Assembly (NCBI GenBank): GCA_919902045.1
Contig: CAKKSP010000041.1
Coordinates: forward strand, 1-60,740
DNA: 60,740 nt
From: Omnitrophica bacterium GWA2_41_15
GTDB lineage: Bacteria; Omnitrophota; Gorgyraeia; Gygaellales; Profunditerraquicolaceae
Direction of reading: 5' to 3'
The stretch's first letter is position 1; every line of letters starts with the position of its first letter. Below, piece after piece: positions 37,191-45,486 of the stretch. The translations under genes were made by a program, and so were the position numbers. The notes beneath the pieces were generated by a model, which was not told the origin of the DNA, ran no database searches, and saw only the letters and a program-made list of their open reading frames with translations.

Positions 37191-37696
37191 TCCATATATT
37201 AAAAAACAGAATATTAAAAGGAATCGTAACCAGGCATATAGATCTGGGATTACCGATAGAAATAAATGCCGCAGGTTCTGAATTAAAAATTTTAATTCAG
37301 AAAAGATTTGGCAGGTCTTTAAATATCCGAGAAGTTGACACCGGATCATGCGGCGCTTGCGAATCGGAGATAATTTCGGCAAATAACCCGATATATGATT
37401 TGCAGCGGTTTGGGATAAATTTTGTCGCTTCACCCCGGCATGCCGATGCGCTTTTGGTCACTGGCCCGGTATCTAAAAATATGTTGATTGCTTTAAAGAA
37501 AACCTATGATGCAATGCCTGAGCCAAAATTTGTCATTACCTGCGGAGATTGCGCTTTAGACGGAGGCCCGTTCAAAGATTCTTATTATGTTGAGAAGAAA
37601 GTTAAAGATATAATCCCCGTAGTGCTTCATATCCCCGGTTGTCCCCCAAGCCCGACAAACATAATCCAATCCCTGCTCTCATTTCTAATAAATTAG
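37187..37696 (+). CDS. hyfI: HyfI/NuoB-like small subunit with [4Fe-4S] cysteines
   Basis: This 169-residue protein has the proximal iron-sulfur cluster motifs: GSCGACESEI (C55, C58), TCGDCALDGGPF (C119/C122) and PGCPPSP (C152). Electron transfer through this subunit therefore looks possible although the partner large subunit has no metal site. It overlaps the large-subunit gene by 4 bases. The RAYT element begins 3 bases after its stop. Confidence 0.9.
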   Translation: MIHILKNRILKGIVTRHIDLGLPIEINAAGSELKILIQKRFGRSLNIREVDTGSCGACESEIISANNPIYDLQRFGINFVASPRHADALLVTGPVSKNMLIALKKTYDAMPEPKFVITCGDCALDGGPFKDSYYVEKKVKDIIPVVLHIPGCPPSPTNIIQSLLSFLIN

Positions 37697-37698
37697 GT

Positions 37699-38459
37699 AA
37701 ATTAGGGACAGACACCTATTTTATTGACATGCTGCTTTCTTCATGATAGCATTGTTTCATGCCACGTATAGCCAGATTAGTTGTTCCAGGATATCCCCAC
37801 CATATTACTCAGCGAGGTAACTATCGTCAGAATATATTTAGTGATGATACCGATAGAAGGCGTTACCTCAATCTTGTAGCTGATTATAGCCAGAAATTCC
37901 GCCTCAAGCTGTTGGCCTATTGCCTCATGGATAACCACGTTCATTTTATTGTTATGCCGGATAGCGAAGAATCTATTGCAGATACATTTCATATTGTGCA
38001 TACCGTATATTCGCAGTACTTCAATAAGAAAAATAGCGTTACAGGCCATCTTTTGCAAGGTAGGTACTATTCTTGTGTGTTGGATGAGCGGCATCTCTTG
38101 GCAGCGGCCAGATACGTAGAGCGCAATCCTGTAAGGGTCAAGACGGTTAAAGATCCCACAGGTTATATATGGTCAAGTGCGAGAGGCCACGCTGCTGTTT
38201 CAAATCACGATATAATAAACACCGATTCTTTGTTTGACTATATCGAAATCAAACAAAACAAATGGAAAGATTTCATTAATCAAAGCGATGATCCGGATGA
38301 AGTATCGGTTATTCGTAAATGCACAGCAAGCGGTAGGCCATTAGGAAATAATATATTTGTACAAAAACTCGAGAAGATATCCGGTCAAATATTACATGCG
38401 TTGCCGGTTGGCAGGCCAAAGAAGCTAAGTAGTAAAAAATAGGTGTCTGTCCCTAATTT
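37699..38459 (+). mobile_element. RAYT element bounded by 24-bp inverted repeats
   Basis: Perfect 24-base inverted arms (37699-37722 and 38436-38459, core TTAGGGACAGACACC) bound a single transposase gene. The identical arms occur at 3438-3522 without a gene. The unit is 761 bases long and sits 2 bases after the hyfI stop. Confidence 0.9.
37759..38442 (+). CDS. REP-associated tyrosine transposase (RAYT, Y1/IS200-like)
   Basis: This 227-residue Y1 transposase starts MPRIARLVVPGYPHHITQRG. It has the HUH motif MDNHVHFIVMP (H60, H62) and the catalytic tyrosine in AARYVERNPVR (Y119), so it looks active. RAYTs are single-copy relatives of IS200 that act on REP palindromes. Its stop codon lies inside the right-hand repeat arm, which makes gene and repeat one unit. 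Confidence 0.92.
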   Translation: MPRIARLVVPGYPHHITQRGNYRQNIFSDDTDRRRYLNLVADYSQKFRLKLLAYCLMDNHVHFIVMPDSEESIADTFHIVHTVYSQYFNKKNSVTGHLLQGRYYSCVLDERHLLAAARYVERNPVRVKTVKDPTGYIWSSARGHAAVSNHDIINTDSLFDYIEIKQNKWKDFINQSDDPDEVSVIRKCTASGRPLGNNIFVQKLEKISGQILHALPVGRPKKLSSKK

Positions 38460-38512
38460 AGTAATTTATGGGGCAAGCTGTATACTAAAGATATTGACAG
38501 GGTGGAATTACT

Positions 38513-38869
38513 GTGCTAGAATTCGTGTCGATGAGAAATTTTGAGCCGGATCAGCGCAGGCAGACACGTTTTAAATTGGAAACACCGGTTAGTTTTCAAG
38601 TCCGGGGAAGGCCTGAGTTTGTAACGACCCTAACCTCGGATATCAGCAATAACGGCTTAGGTTTTGATTCCGACGCTTTTATCCCCAATAATACCCTCAT
38701 TATGCTTGAGGTTCCGGTATTGGCGAAAGTAATACATCCTGTAGGCAGGATTGCATGGTCAGCTTCGATGGTGCATTCTGATCGTTACAGGATAGGGGTT
38801 GAATTTATGGAAATGGATCCCGCAGAAAAGCATTATCTGAAAGATTATCTTTCATTAAAAGAGCAATAA
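38513..38869 (+). CDS. PilZ-domain protein
   Basis: This protein of about 118 residues is a single PilZ domain: an RRQTRFKLETPVSFQ N-terminal motif with the arginines that bind c-di-GMP, then TSDISNNGLGFDSD and RIGVEFMEMD. It is probably a cyclic di-GMP reader. GTG 38513 with an AGGGTGG site upstream is preferred over ATG 38531. A small zinc-ribbon gene and a second PilZ gene follow. Confidence 0.82.
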   Translation: MLEFVSMRNFEPDQRRQTRFKLETPVSFQVRGRPEFVTTLTSDISNNGLGFDSDAFIPNNTLIMLEVPVLAKVIHPVGRIAWSASMVHSDRYRIGVEFMEMDPAEKHYLKDYLSLKEQ

Positions 38870-38885
38870 GAAAGGAAAATAACAA

Positions 38886-39059
38886 ATGGCAGATGAAGTA
38901 AAAAAGGAAGAAGTGAAGGAAAAACAGACAAATTGTCCATCTTGTAATAAACTGTTAAAGAAAATTCGCCGTTATTATCGTAATGGTAAACTTTATTGCG
39001 CTAAGAGATGCTGGATCAAGGTTGCTAAAACCCCGAAAGAGGAGAAAGCCAAGGAATAG
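38886..39059 (+). CDS. Small zinc-ribbon-like basic protein
   Basis: This 57-residue protein has four cysteines in the pattern CPSC (C17, C20) and C38, C42 (KLYCAKRCW) with lysine-rich ends. It probably binds zinc and perhaps nucleic acid. I do not recognise the family. It is preceded by AGGAAAA and lies between two PilZ genes, 2 bases before the second. Confidence 0.7.
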   Translation: MADEVKKEEVKEKQTNCPSCNKLLKKIRRYYRNGKLYCAKRCWIKVAKTPKEEKAKE

Positions 39060-39061
39060 GC

Positions 39062-39442
39062 ATGAAAAAAACTTCATCAAGGGAACGCCGTTTACACCCG
39101 CGTCTTGAGCATAAGCTGCCGGTTAAGATCGTTGCTAATGGTTATGATTTTGTAACCAGTACCCATAATATCAGCTGTTTAGGGGCTTATTGTAACGTGA
39201 ATAAATATGTTCCGCCTTTTACGAAGATTTCCGTGCGCCTTGACTTACCTTTAGCTGCGAAAGAAACATCAAATCACATATCTATAGTTGAGTGTAAGGG
39301 TGTGATTGTGCGCACAGAAGATGATCCTGCCGGAGGTTTTAATGTCGCGGTATTTTTTAATGAAATCAAAGAGCCGGATCGTAATAAGATAAATCAATAT
39401 ATTAGCCAGTTCCTTCCTAAAGAAGCCGCAGTAAAAATTTAA
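39062..39442 (+). CDS. PilZ-domain protein
   Basis: This 126-residue PilZ domain has the motif RERRLHPRLEHKLPVKI, then STHNISCLGAYCNV, in which cysteine or alanine replaces the usual xNxSxxG pattern only in part, and a GFNVAVFF strand. c-di-GMP binding is likely but less certain than for the PilZ protein at 38513. It starts 2 bases after the zinc-ribbon gene. Confidence 0.75.
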   Translation: MKKTSSRERRLHPRLEHKLPVKIVANGYDFVTSTHNISCLGAYCNVNKYVPPFTKISVRLDLPLAAKETSNHISIVECKGVIVRTEDDPAGGFNVAVFFNEIKEPDRNKINQYISQFLPKEAAVKI

Positions 39443-39451
39443 ATTAATGCC

Positions 39452-39979
39452 GTGGGAAACGTTACTATTCCTAAACCGGTAAAATTAATCATAACCTTTA
39501 TTTTTAAGGAAGAGGATACTTTTCTTAAGATAAAACCTTTACTTATGCGCCGTTTCGGGAAGGTTGATTTTGAAAGCCCGTTTCTTGAATTTACCCATAC
39601 TGATTATTACGCCGAAGAATTTGGCGTTGGGCTCAAAAGAAAAATATTAAGTTTTAAAAAAAATATCCCTGCGCAAACTCTTGCCGATATAAAGTTATAT
39701 ACCAATAAATTAGAATTAAAGTTTTCCTCCGCAAACAAAAGAAAGATTAATATTGATCCGGGTTATTTAGATGAGGCTAAGCTTGTGCTTGCTTCTTCTA
39801 AAGATTTTTACCACCGTATTTATATTAATAAAGGGATATACGCGGAAATTACGCTTTTTTATAGAGGCAGGAATTTTCGCGGTTGGGAGTGGAGTTATCC
39901 TGATTATACGAGTAGCGAATATTTAGGATATTTTAACCATATTAGGGAGCTTTACCGTAAGCAAAAAAATGCCACCTAG
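39452..39979 (+). CDS. DUF4416-type conserved protein
   Basis: This 175-residue protein has the start KPVKLIITFIFKEEDTF, a FTHTDYYAEEFGVGLKRKILSF stretch (split here around the tyrosines) and RNFRGWEWSYPDY, which I recognise as the DUF4416 family. The function is unknown. The start is GTG 39452. It overlaps the radical SAM gene by 11 bases, suggesting a shared pathway. Confidence 0.65.
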   Translation: MGNVTIPKPVKLIITFIFKEEDTFLKIKPLLMRRFGKVDFESPFLEFTHTDYYAEEFGVGLKRKILSFKKNIPAQTLADIKLYTNKLELKFSSANKRKINIDPGYLDEAKLVLASSKDFYHRIYINKGIYAEITLFYRGRNFRGWEWSYPDYTSSEYLGYFNHIRELYRKQKNAT

Positions 39980-40955
39980 ATATCTGACAGCTTTTAGTGA
40001 CGGCAGTTTACTTAAACTTTCCAGTGCCTTAAAAGACAGGCTTAATAATTGCGATATCTGTCCGCGTAAATGTAGGGTTAACCGGTTAAAAGAAGAGGTT
40101 GGATTTTGTAAGACAGGCTCACTTGCGCAAGTTTATAGCTATATGGCGCATCATGGCGAAGAGCCCCCGGTTTCAGGATCTCGCGGTTCAGGTACGATAT
40201 TTTTTTCACACTGTAATATGGGTTGTTTATATTGTCAAAATTATGAATTTAGTCAAAAAGGGGAAGGTAACGATGCAGCTCCCGGAGAACTTGCCAAGAT
40301 AATGCTCCGGTTACAGAAAATGGGTTGTCACAATATTAATTTTGTTACGCCAACCCATGTCCTTCCTCAAATTATTGAGAGTTTGCTTCTTGCAATTCCG
40401 GATGGATTAAAAATACCTTTAGTATACAATACCAGCGGTTACGATCTTTCTGAAGTTATCCGGTTACTTGATGGGGTTATAGATGTTTATCTTCCTGATA
40501 TGCGTTATTCAAACGAGGAGATGGCAAAAAAATACTCCTGCGCTCCGGGATATCCTGAGTTTAACCGGAAGGCGGTTTTAGAAATGCACCGGCAAGTAGG
40601 TATTGCGCAGATGGAGGAAGTTGACGGCGTTGAGGTGATAAAACAGGGGATGATCGTGAGGCACCTAGTTTTACCGAAGAATATTTCAGGTACCGATGAG
40701 GTTATGCGTTTTTTGGCAGAAGAAATTTCTTTGGATGCTTATATATCCTTGATGAGCCAATATTTTCCCTGCTATAAGGCAGATAATTTTTCGGAGATTG
40801 CGCGGCGCATCACCATAGAGGAGTATGAAAAAGCTCAACAATTTATGTCGCAAAGGCAATTGTATAATGGTTGGATTCAAGAGTCAGGAGGGTTAGCGCG
40901 TTTTGCCGGAACTAACATTAAACCAATAGTTATCCACAGGGTAGGGGACGTTTAA
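39969..40955 (+). CDS. Radical SAM protein, PflA-like
   Basis: This 328-residue protein has an N-terminal cysteine motif (CDICPRKCRVNR...GFCKTG), then the radical SAM cluster motif CNMGCLYCQN near residue 85 and the activase-like region TPTHVLPQIIESL. It belongs to the pyruvate-formate-lyase-activating-enzyme-like group whose substrates are mostly unknown. Its last four residues (VGDV) and stop codon are encoded by a palindromic repeat (40941-40966), so its native C-terminus may have been replaced. Confidence 0.82.
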   Translation: MPPRYLTAFSDGSLLKLSSALKDRLNNCDICPRKCRVNRLKEEVGFCKTGSLAQVYSYMAHHGEEPPVSGSRGSGTIFFSHCNMGCLYCQNYEFSQKGEGNDAAPGELAKIMLRLQKMGCHNINFVTPTHVLPQIIESLLLAIPDGLKIPLVYNTSGYDLSEVIRLLDGVIDVYLPDMRYSNEEMAKKYSCAPGYPEFNRKAVLEMHRQVGIAQMEEVDGVEVIKQGMIVRHLVLPKNISGTDEVMRFLAEEISLDAYISLMSQYFPCYKADNFSEIARRITIEEYEKAQQFMSQRQLYNGWIQESGGLARFAGTNIKPIVIHRVGDV

Positions 40956-40966
40956 ACGTCCCCTAC
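40929..40966 (+). repeat. GTAGGGGAC palindrome with adjacent DnaA-box sequence
   Basis: A perfect 26-base palindrome (half-site GTAGGGGACGTTT, 40941-40966) is preceded 2 bases away by TTATCCACA (40930-40938), the consensus DnaA box. The 12-base unit GTTATCCACAGG also flanks the palindrome at 51091. The palindrome contains the stop codon of the radical SAM gene. Confidence 0.85.
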
Positions 40967-40976
40967 AGGTAACATT

Positions 40977-42530
40977 ATGGAATTAAATAACTTAGGCGAA
41001 CTTTTAAATTTTAGCGCAAAGCGGTTTCCAAAAAAAACCGCTTTAATTTTTGGCAGTAAAAAAATAACTTATGCGCAGCTTGAAAGTGCAGCTCTTTATT
41101 TAGCGGCAGGGCTTAGAAAGATGGGGATAGATAAAGGGGATAGAGTAGCGTTATATCTTGATAATTGCCCGGAGTTTGTAATCGGATACTATGCAATTCT
41201 TAAAGCCGGGGCAGTAGTTGTTCCGATTAATTATATGTTTAAGTCTGAAGAGACAGAGCACATATTAAACGATAGTAGTGTAGTTGCGGTTTTAACAAGC
41301 CGGGCATATTTAGATTTCATCATTTCATTAAAAAAGAGGATTAAAACTTTAAAATTTATCGTCAGCGCGCAAAAAGTATACCAGGAGATCCCGGATTTTC
41401 TTTCTGTTTCCGGTGATTTGAGCCTGCCAGAACAAACTGTCGTCATGCAAAAAGAAGATTTAGCAGTAATACTTTATACTTCGGGCACAACCGGGAAACC
41501 AAAAGGCGCTATGCTGTCACATGAAAACCTGATTTCTAACGCCGTAGATTCTTCCCGCGCTATCCGGGTAGGCAGGAAAGATACATTTATTTGTATCCTT
41601 CCTTTGTTTCATTCATTTGCTGCTACTGTTTGTATGAATATCCCGCTTCTAATTGGAGCAAAGATTGTTTTGATGAAGTCAGTAAGGCCTTTCCGCAGGG
41701 TAATCCGCTTGATCCGCCGTCACCGAGTCAGTATATTTACGGCTATTCCGTCAGTTTATAGCATACTTAAAGATACAAAGCTGCCCTGGATCTTATCAAC
41801 TCCGTTTATCAAATTAGTTAATCCTGTGCGTGTGTGTATTTCAGGTGCTGCGGCATTACCAGCGCAAACTTTTCGCGATTTTGAAAATAAGTTTAAACTG
41901 CCGCTGCTTGAAGGTTATGGTTTAACTGAAGCTTCTCCGGTAGTAACGCTTAATCCTTTAAGAGGAATTAGAAAAGCTTCTTCAATAGGCCTTCCTGTCA
42001 GTTCGCGGATAAAAGTGCGTATAGTTGATGAAAACGGTAAAGATCTTCCGCCGGGGGATGTTGGTGAACTTATTGTCAGCGGCCCCAATGTTATGCGGGG
42101 GTATTATCTTCAGGAAGAAGCAAACAGGCAGACTTTACGCGATGGCTGGCTTTATACCGGCGATATGGCAAAGTTTGATAGCGAAGGTTATATTTATATC
42201 GTTGACCGTAAGAAAGACATGGTCAATGTGCGCGGCTTAAATGTTTATCCTCGCGAAATTGAAGAGGTGCTTTGCCGGCATCCGGAAATAAAAGAAGCAG
42301 CGGTTGTGGGGATTGCAGATGCACATAAAGGCGAAGTTCCTAAATGTTACCTGGTTTTAAAAGAAAAAAGCAAGCTGACAGAACGCGATGTTACCGCTTA
42401 CTTAAAAAATCACCTGGCTTCCTATAAAATCCCCAAATATGTGGAGTTCCGTCAGCTTTTGCCAAAAAGCGCAACCGGCAAGATCCTTAAGCGCGCTTTA
42501 TCCGGCGACGAGGAGGCAGTTAATGCGTAA
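40977..42530 (+). CDS. Long-chain acyl-CoA synthetase (AMP-binding family)
   Basis: This 517-residue enzyme has the AMP-binding motif LYTSGTTGKPKGAMLSH near residue 165, EGYGLTEASPVVT, the DGWLYTGDMAKFD segment and the C-terminal catalytic lysine (KSATGKILKRAL). It activates a fatty acid to its CoA thioester. It starts 10 bases after the palindrome and overlaps the next gene by 8 bases. Chain-length preference cannot be inferred. Confidence 0.92.
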   Translation: MELNNLGELLNFSAKRFPKKTALIFGSKKITYAQLESAALYLAAGLRKMGIDKGDRVALYLDNCPEFVIGYYAILKAGAVVVPINYMFKSEETEHILNDSSVVAVLTSRAYLDFIISLKKRIKTLKFIVSAQKVYQEIPDFLSVSGDLSLPEQTVVMQKEDLAVILYTSGTTGKPKGAMLSHENLISNAVDSSRAIRVGRKDTFICILPLFHSFAATVCMNIPLLIGAKIVLMKSVRPFRRVIRLIRRHRVSIFTAIPSVYSILKDTKLPWILSTPFIKLVNPVRVCISGAAALPAQTFRDFENKFKLPLLEGYGLTEASPVVTLNPLRGIRKASSIGLPVSSRIKVRIVDENGKDLPPGDVGELIVSGPNVMRGYYLQEEANRQTLRDGWLYTGDMAKFDSEGYIYIVDRKKDMVNVRGLNVYPREIEEVLCRHPEIKEAAVVGIADAHKGEVPKCYLVLKEKSKLTERDVTAYLKNHLASYKIPKYVEFRQLLPKSATGKILKRALSGDEEAVNA

Positions 42531-43500
42531 GTTTTTTACTCCTTTTTATTTTCTTTACCGTAAACTTGTATTGGTCGATGATACGCCGCACCGGATTGCA
42601 TTGGGCGCAGGAATCGGGATTTTTACCGGAGTTCTTCCCGGAGTAGGCCCCCTGGCTGCCTTGGCTCTGGCATTTCTTCTGCGCGCAAATCGCGCTGCCG
42701 CATTAATGGTCAGCCTGTTTACTAATACTTGGTTTACCCTGATTACCTTGGTAGCTTCAATAAAAATCGGCGCGTTTGTTTTAGGCAATGACTGGAATCA
42801 AATTTATAGCGAGTGGAAATTTTTTTTGAAGCATTTTCAATTTTTTAAACTTTTTGAGAGCTCAATTTTAAAAATTTTACTTCCTGTTATTCTGGGATAT
42901 ATAATACTTGCGTTGATAGGTGCAGTAGTAGTATACTTACTAATAAGGGTGGTATTTTATATGCAAAAAAGAAAAAAAATATTATTAACGCTATTAATTG
43001 CTGTAGGCGTTATTTCTTTGGGCACGGCATTGCTGCCAGCAGCTGATGATAGCGAATTATATTCTCAGGCGCGCAGTTTTTTTTCTTCCGGAGAAGATGA
43101 TTTTGGTTATTTACAGCTAACTTTGTTGTTAGAGGAACATCCTGAATCGCGGTTTGCTGAACCGGTATTATTTGGGATTGGTGAGTATAATTTTAAAGTT
43201 AATAATCCCGGCGATGCCCGAAAGGCTTTTGAAGAATTTTTAAAAAAATATCCGTCTTCTCCGGCAAGGCCTTTTGCGTATGCATATCTGATTTCTCTTG
43301 CCCGAAAAAATAGCAATCTGGCTGTATCACAGGAACTTGAGAAAGAATTAGTTTCCAGCCAGCAGCTTAGTTTAATTTTCCGCGACCGAAAAGAGAAACG
43401 TTATCGCTCCGTAGCTTCTAAAAAGTACCGAGCGCTTTTGTATATTAATAAGGCCCAATTTTACGCAGATGGCGCGCTTTTGGTCGAAGTCTCCTACTAA
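42523..43500 (+). CDS. DUF2062 membrane protein fused to a TPR-like domain
   Basis: This protein of about 325 residues has an N-terminal DUF2062 domain (residues ~1-145, IALGAGIGIFTGVLPGVGPL). Its second part begins at an internal methionine (ATG 42961, residue 147) with MQKRKKILLTLLIAVGVISL, which looks like a signal peptide or membrane helix. Tetratricopeptide-type repeats follow (SELYSQARSFFSSGEDDFGYL, ESRFAEPVLFGIGEYNFKV). An AAGGGTGG ribosome site precedes that internal ATG, so this may be two overlapping products in one frame. ATG 42523 is preferred over the upstream 42439 because it follows the acyl-CoA synthetase stop closely. Confidence 0.6.
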   Translation: MRKFFTPFYFLYRKLVLVDDTPHRIALGAGIGIFTGVLPGVGPLAALALAFLLRANRAAALMVSLFTNTWFTLITLVASIKIGAFVLGNDWNQIYSEWKFFLKHFQFFKLFESSILKILLPVILGYIILALIGAVVVYLLIRVVFYMQKRKKILLTLLIAVGVISLGTALLPAADDSELYSQARSFFSSGEDDFGYLQLTLLLEEHPESRFAEPVLFGIGEYNFKVNNPGDARKAFEEFLKKYPSSPARPFAYAYLISLARKNSNLAVSQELEKELVSSQQLSLIFRDRKEKRYRSVASKKYRALLYINKAQFYADGALLVEVSY

Positions 43501-45433
43501 ATTATTCCTCCAGTTTTTCTTAGTTTTATTACTCCTTGCTGTAATAGTAACGTTAGTTACTAATTTCATTCTGTTCTCTAATCGCGAGGAAATCCTTAAA
43601 CTTAATAATGAATCGGGGTCTGTTATCAATGCCAAAAACATTTGGTATATCCCGCCGTACTTTTTAAGCTTACAGGGGCTGATAGTAATAGAAAAAGACG
43701 GGCCATATCCGTTTCTTAAGGCCGGAATTATCACTGCCAGGTTTTCTTTAAAAGATCTTTTTATTAAGCGTAAATTGACTTTACTTAAAATCCGCGCTTC
43801 AGAGTTAAATCTGGATTTCCCGCGTTTGCGTAAATTCCTTAAGGATAATTACCGCCAATCACTGGATTTTATAAGCCTTTTACCTAAAGTGGAAAAGGCT
43901 ATTTTCGAATTTCCTAAGATACGATTTGATAAATTTTCAGGCAACAATAACCTGAACGCTAATTTTAAGTTTTGGATTGACGGAGATTTAGTCCGCGGGG
44001 AAGGTAAATTTCAGAGTGATGGCCTGCTGTTTATTAATCAGCCTACTGAGTTTATAGGGCAGGGGAGATTTATCCAATCGGGTATGGCTATCGAGAGTTT
44101 TGAGCTTTTTCAGGAAAATGCTTATCTTAAACTATGGGGAGATTGGAGCGCCCAGGAGCTCTCTTTACAGGGTTTTTCTTTTCTTAATGATTTCTTTGCT
44201 CCTTTAAAAAATACTCCCGAAAAAAAAGAGCCTCCGGCTAACTTATTCTCCCGGATCGGGCTGATGTGGCGGAGCAAACCCGTGTCTCCGTCGCTAATAG
44301 AGCTCTCTAAGGATGATTTGAATATATTTGATATCAACGCTAAAATCCGCTTAAGTTTCCCGGAAGTCAAAATAAGGCAGCTTAATTTTTCTTTGAATAA
44401 TATCCCGGTTCAATCAAACGGAAGCATTTGGTTAATTCCTCAGCCTTCAATGCAGCTTTATTTTTCCAGTAAAAATATCAATTCTTCCCTTGCTGGTACT
44501 ATCAAGGATTCAGCTTTTAATGGAGCACTTGAAGTGTTAATTGATAACGATGATTCTGAGGTTAAGTCCCAGGAGAAAGTAAAAATTACTACGGATAGGT
44601 TCTCTTTTTCACTTAAAGAGTGGCCTTATTTGAAATTCCGTTTTGATCAGGGTGATTTTTATTATAGCTCCGATAATAAAAATTACGAGATTGCATTAAA
44701 TGATCTCAAAAGTAGCTTATTTTTGGGTAACAGGCGATATAAAACTCTGCAATTCGAAGGTAATTGCGCCGGTGGAGAAATTAAGGGTGAGGGAAAAATT
44801 GATACTGCTTATTTTCCTTTTCGGTCTAATTTTGATGTTAAACTTGAAGGCCAGTCAGCGCAAGCGCTATCAAATGCGGTTGAGTATTTTAAAAAAGTTG
44901 AAGGCGGGGTTTCTACAACATTTACTTATTCTAATTATCCGGAGCATAATCTGGATGGGGCGCTTCAGTTGTCAAAAGGCGTGCTGAATAAACTTGATTT
45001 TTTTCAATGGTTAGGCGATCAGTTTGCTTTGCCTTCTTTAGAAAAGCTGAATTACGACACATTTTCTTTAGCTTATAAAATCACTCCGGAAGGGGTTTTT
45101 TTGAATGATATTGATTTAAAGGCGGATAAGGTAAAGCTTTCAGGTAAGTACGGATTAAGAAAAGATAATTTTGTTTCTAGTAGGGTGACATTAACCATGG
45201 ATAGGGAGTTACTAGAAGAATCAGATAAATTTACTAAGTTGCTTAATTTAGTAGGTCAAGATTTAAAAGTATTTGATTTTGATTTTCAGATTTCCGGGCC
45301 TCTTGAGACAATGAACTTTCAATGGAAAGAATCGGAGTTTAAAAATAAGCTTAAGCATTCAATTCCGGGGTTTATAGAGCGGCGGATTGAGAAAAATGTA
45401 GAAGAGGCAATTGCCTCGATTGTAGCAAAGTAA
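43469..45433 (+). CDS. AsmA-like large membrane-anchored protein
   Basis: This 654-residue protein has one N-terminal membrane helix (residues ~12-34) and a long, mostly beta periplasmic region. It ends in an AsmA-type C-terminal part with FDFDFQISGPLETMNFQW followed by a LKHSIPGFIERRIEKNVEEAI tail. AsmA/YhdP-like proteins bridge the envelope and move phospholipids. The start overlaps the TPR gene by 32 bases. The assignment rests on size, topology and repeat pattern rather than clear motifs. Confidence 0.55.
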   Translation: MARFWSKSPTKLFLQFFLVLLLLAVIVTLVTNFILFSNREEILKLNNESGSVINAKNIWYIPPYFLSLQGLIVIEKDGPYPFLKAGIITARFSLKDLFIKRKLTLLKIRASELNLDFPRLRKFLKDNYRQSLDFISLLPKVEKAIFEFPKIRFDKFSGNNNLNANFKFWIDGDLVRGEGKFQSDGLLFINQPTEFIGQGRFIQSGMAIESFELFQENAYLKLWGDWSAQELSLQGFSFLNDFFAPLKNTPEKKEPPANLFSRIGLMWRSKPVSPSLIELSKDDLNIFDINAKIRLSFPEVKIRQLNFSLNNIPVQSNGSIWLIPQPSMQLYFSSKNINSSLAGTIKDSAFNGALEVLIDNDDSEVKSQEKVKITTDRFSFSLKEWPYLKFRFDQGDFYYSSDNKNYEIALNDLKSSLFLGNRRYKTLQFEGNCAGGEIKGEGKIDTAYFPFRSNFDVKLEGQSAQALSNAVEYFKKVEGGVSTTFTYSNYPEHNLDGALQLSKGVLNKLDFFQWLGDQFALPSLEKLNYDTFSLAYKITPEGVFLNDIDLKADKVKLSGKYGLRKDNFVSSRVTLTMDRELLEESDKFTKLLNLVGQDLKVFDFDFQISGPLETMNFQWKESEFKNKLKHSIPGFIERRIEKNVEEAIASIVAK

Positions 45434-45486
45434 TATTCTTTGTAAAATGAATTGAAAGTTTTTACTATTAAAACACTGAGGGAAAA

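Noticed and set aside
30884-37696. Active [NiFe] hydrogenase
   Set aside because: All four cysteine ligands are replaced in the large subunit.
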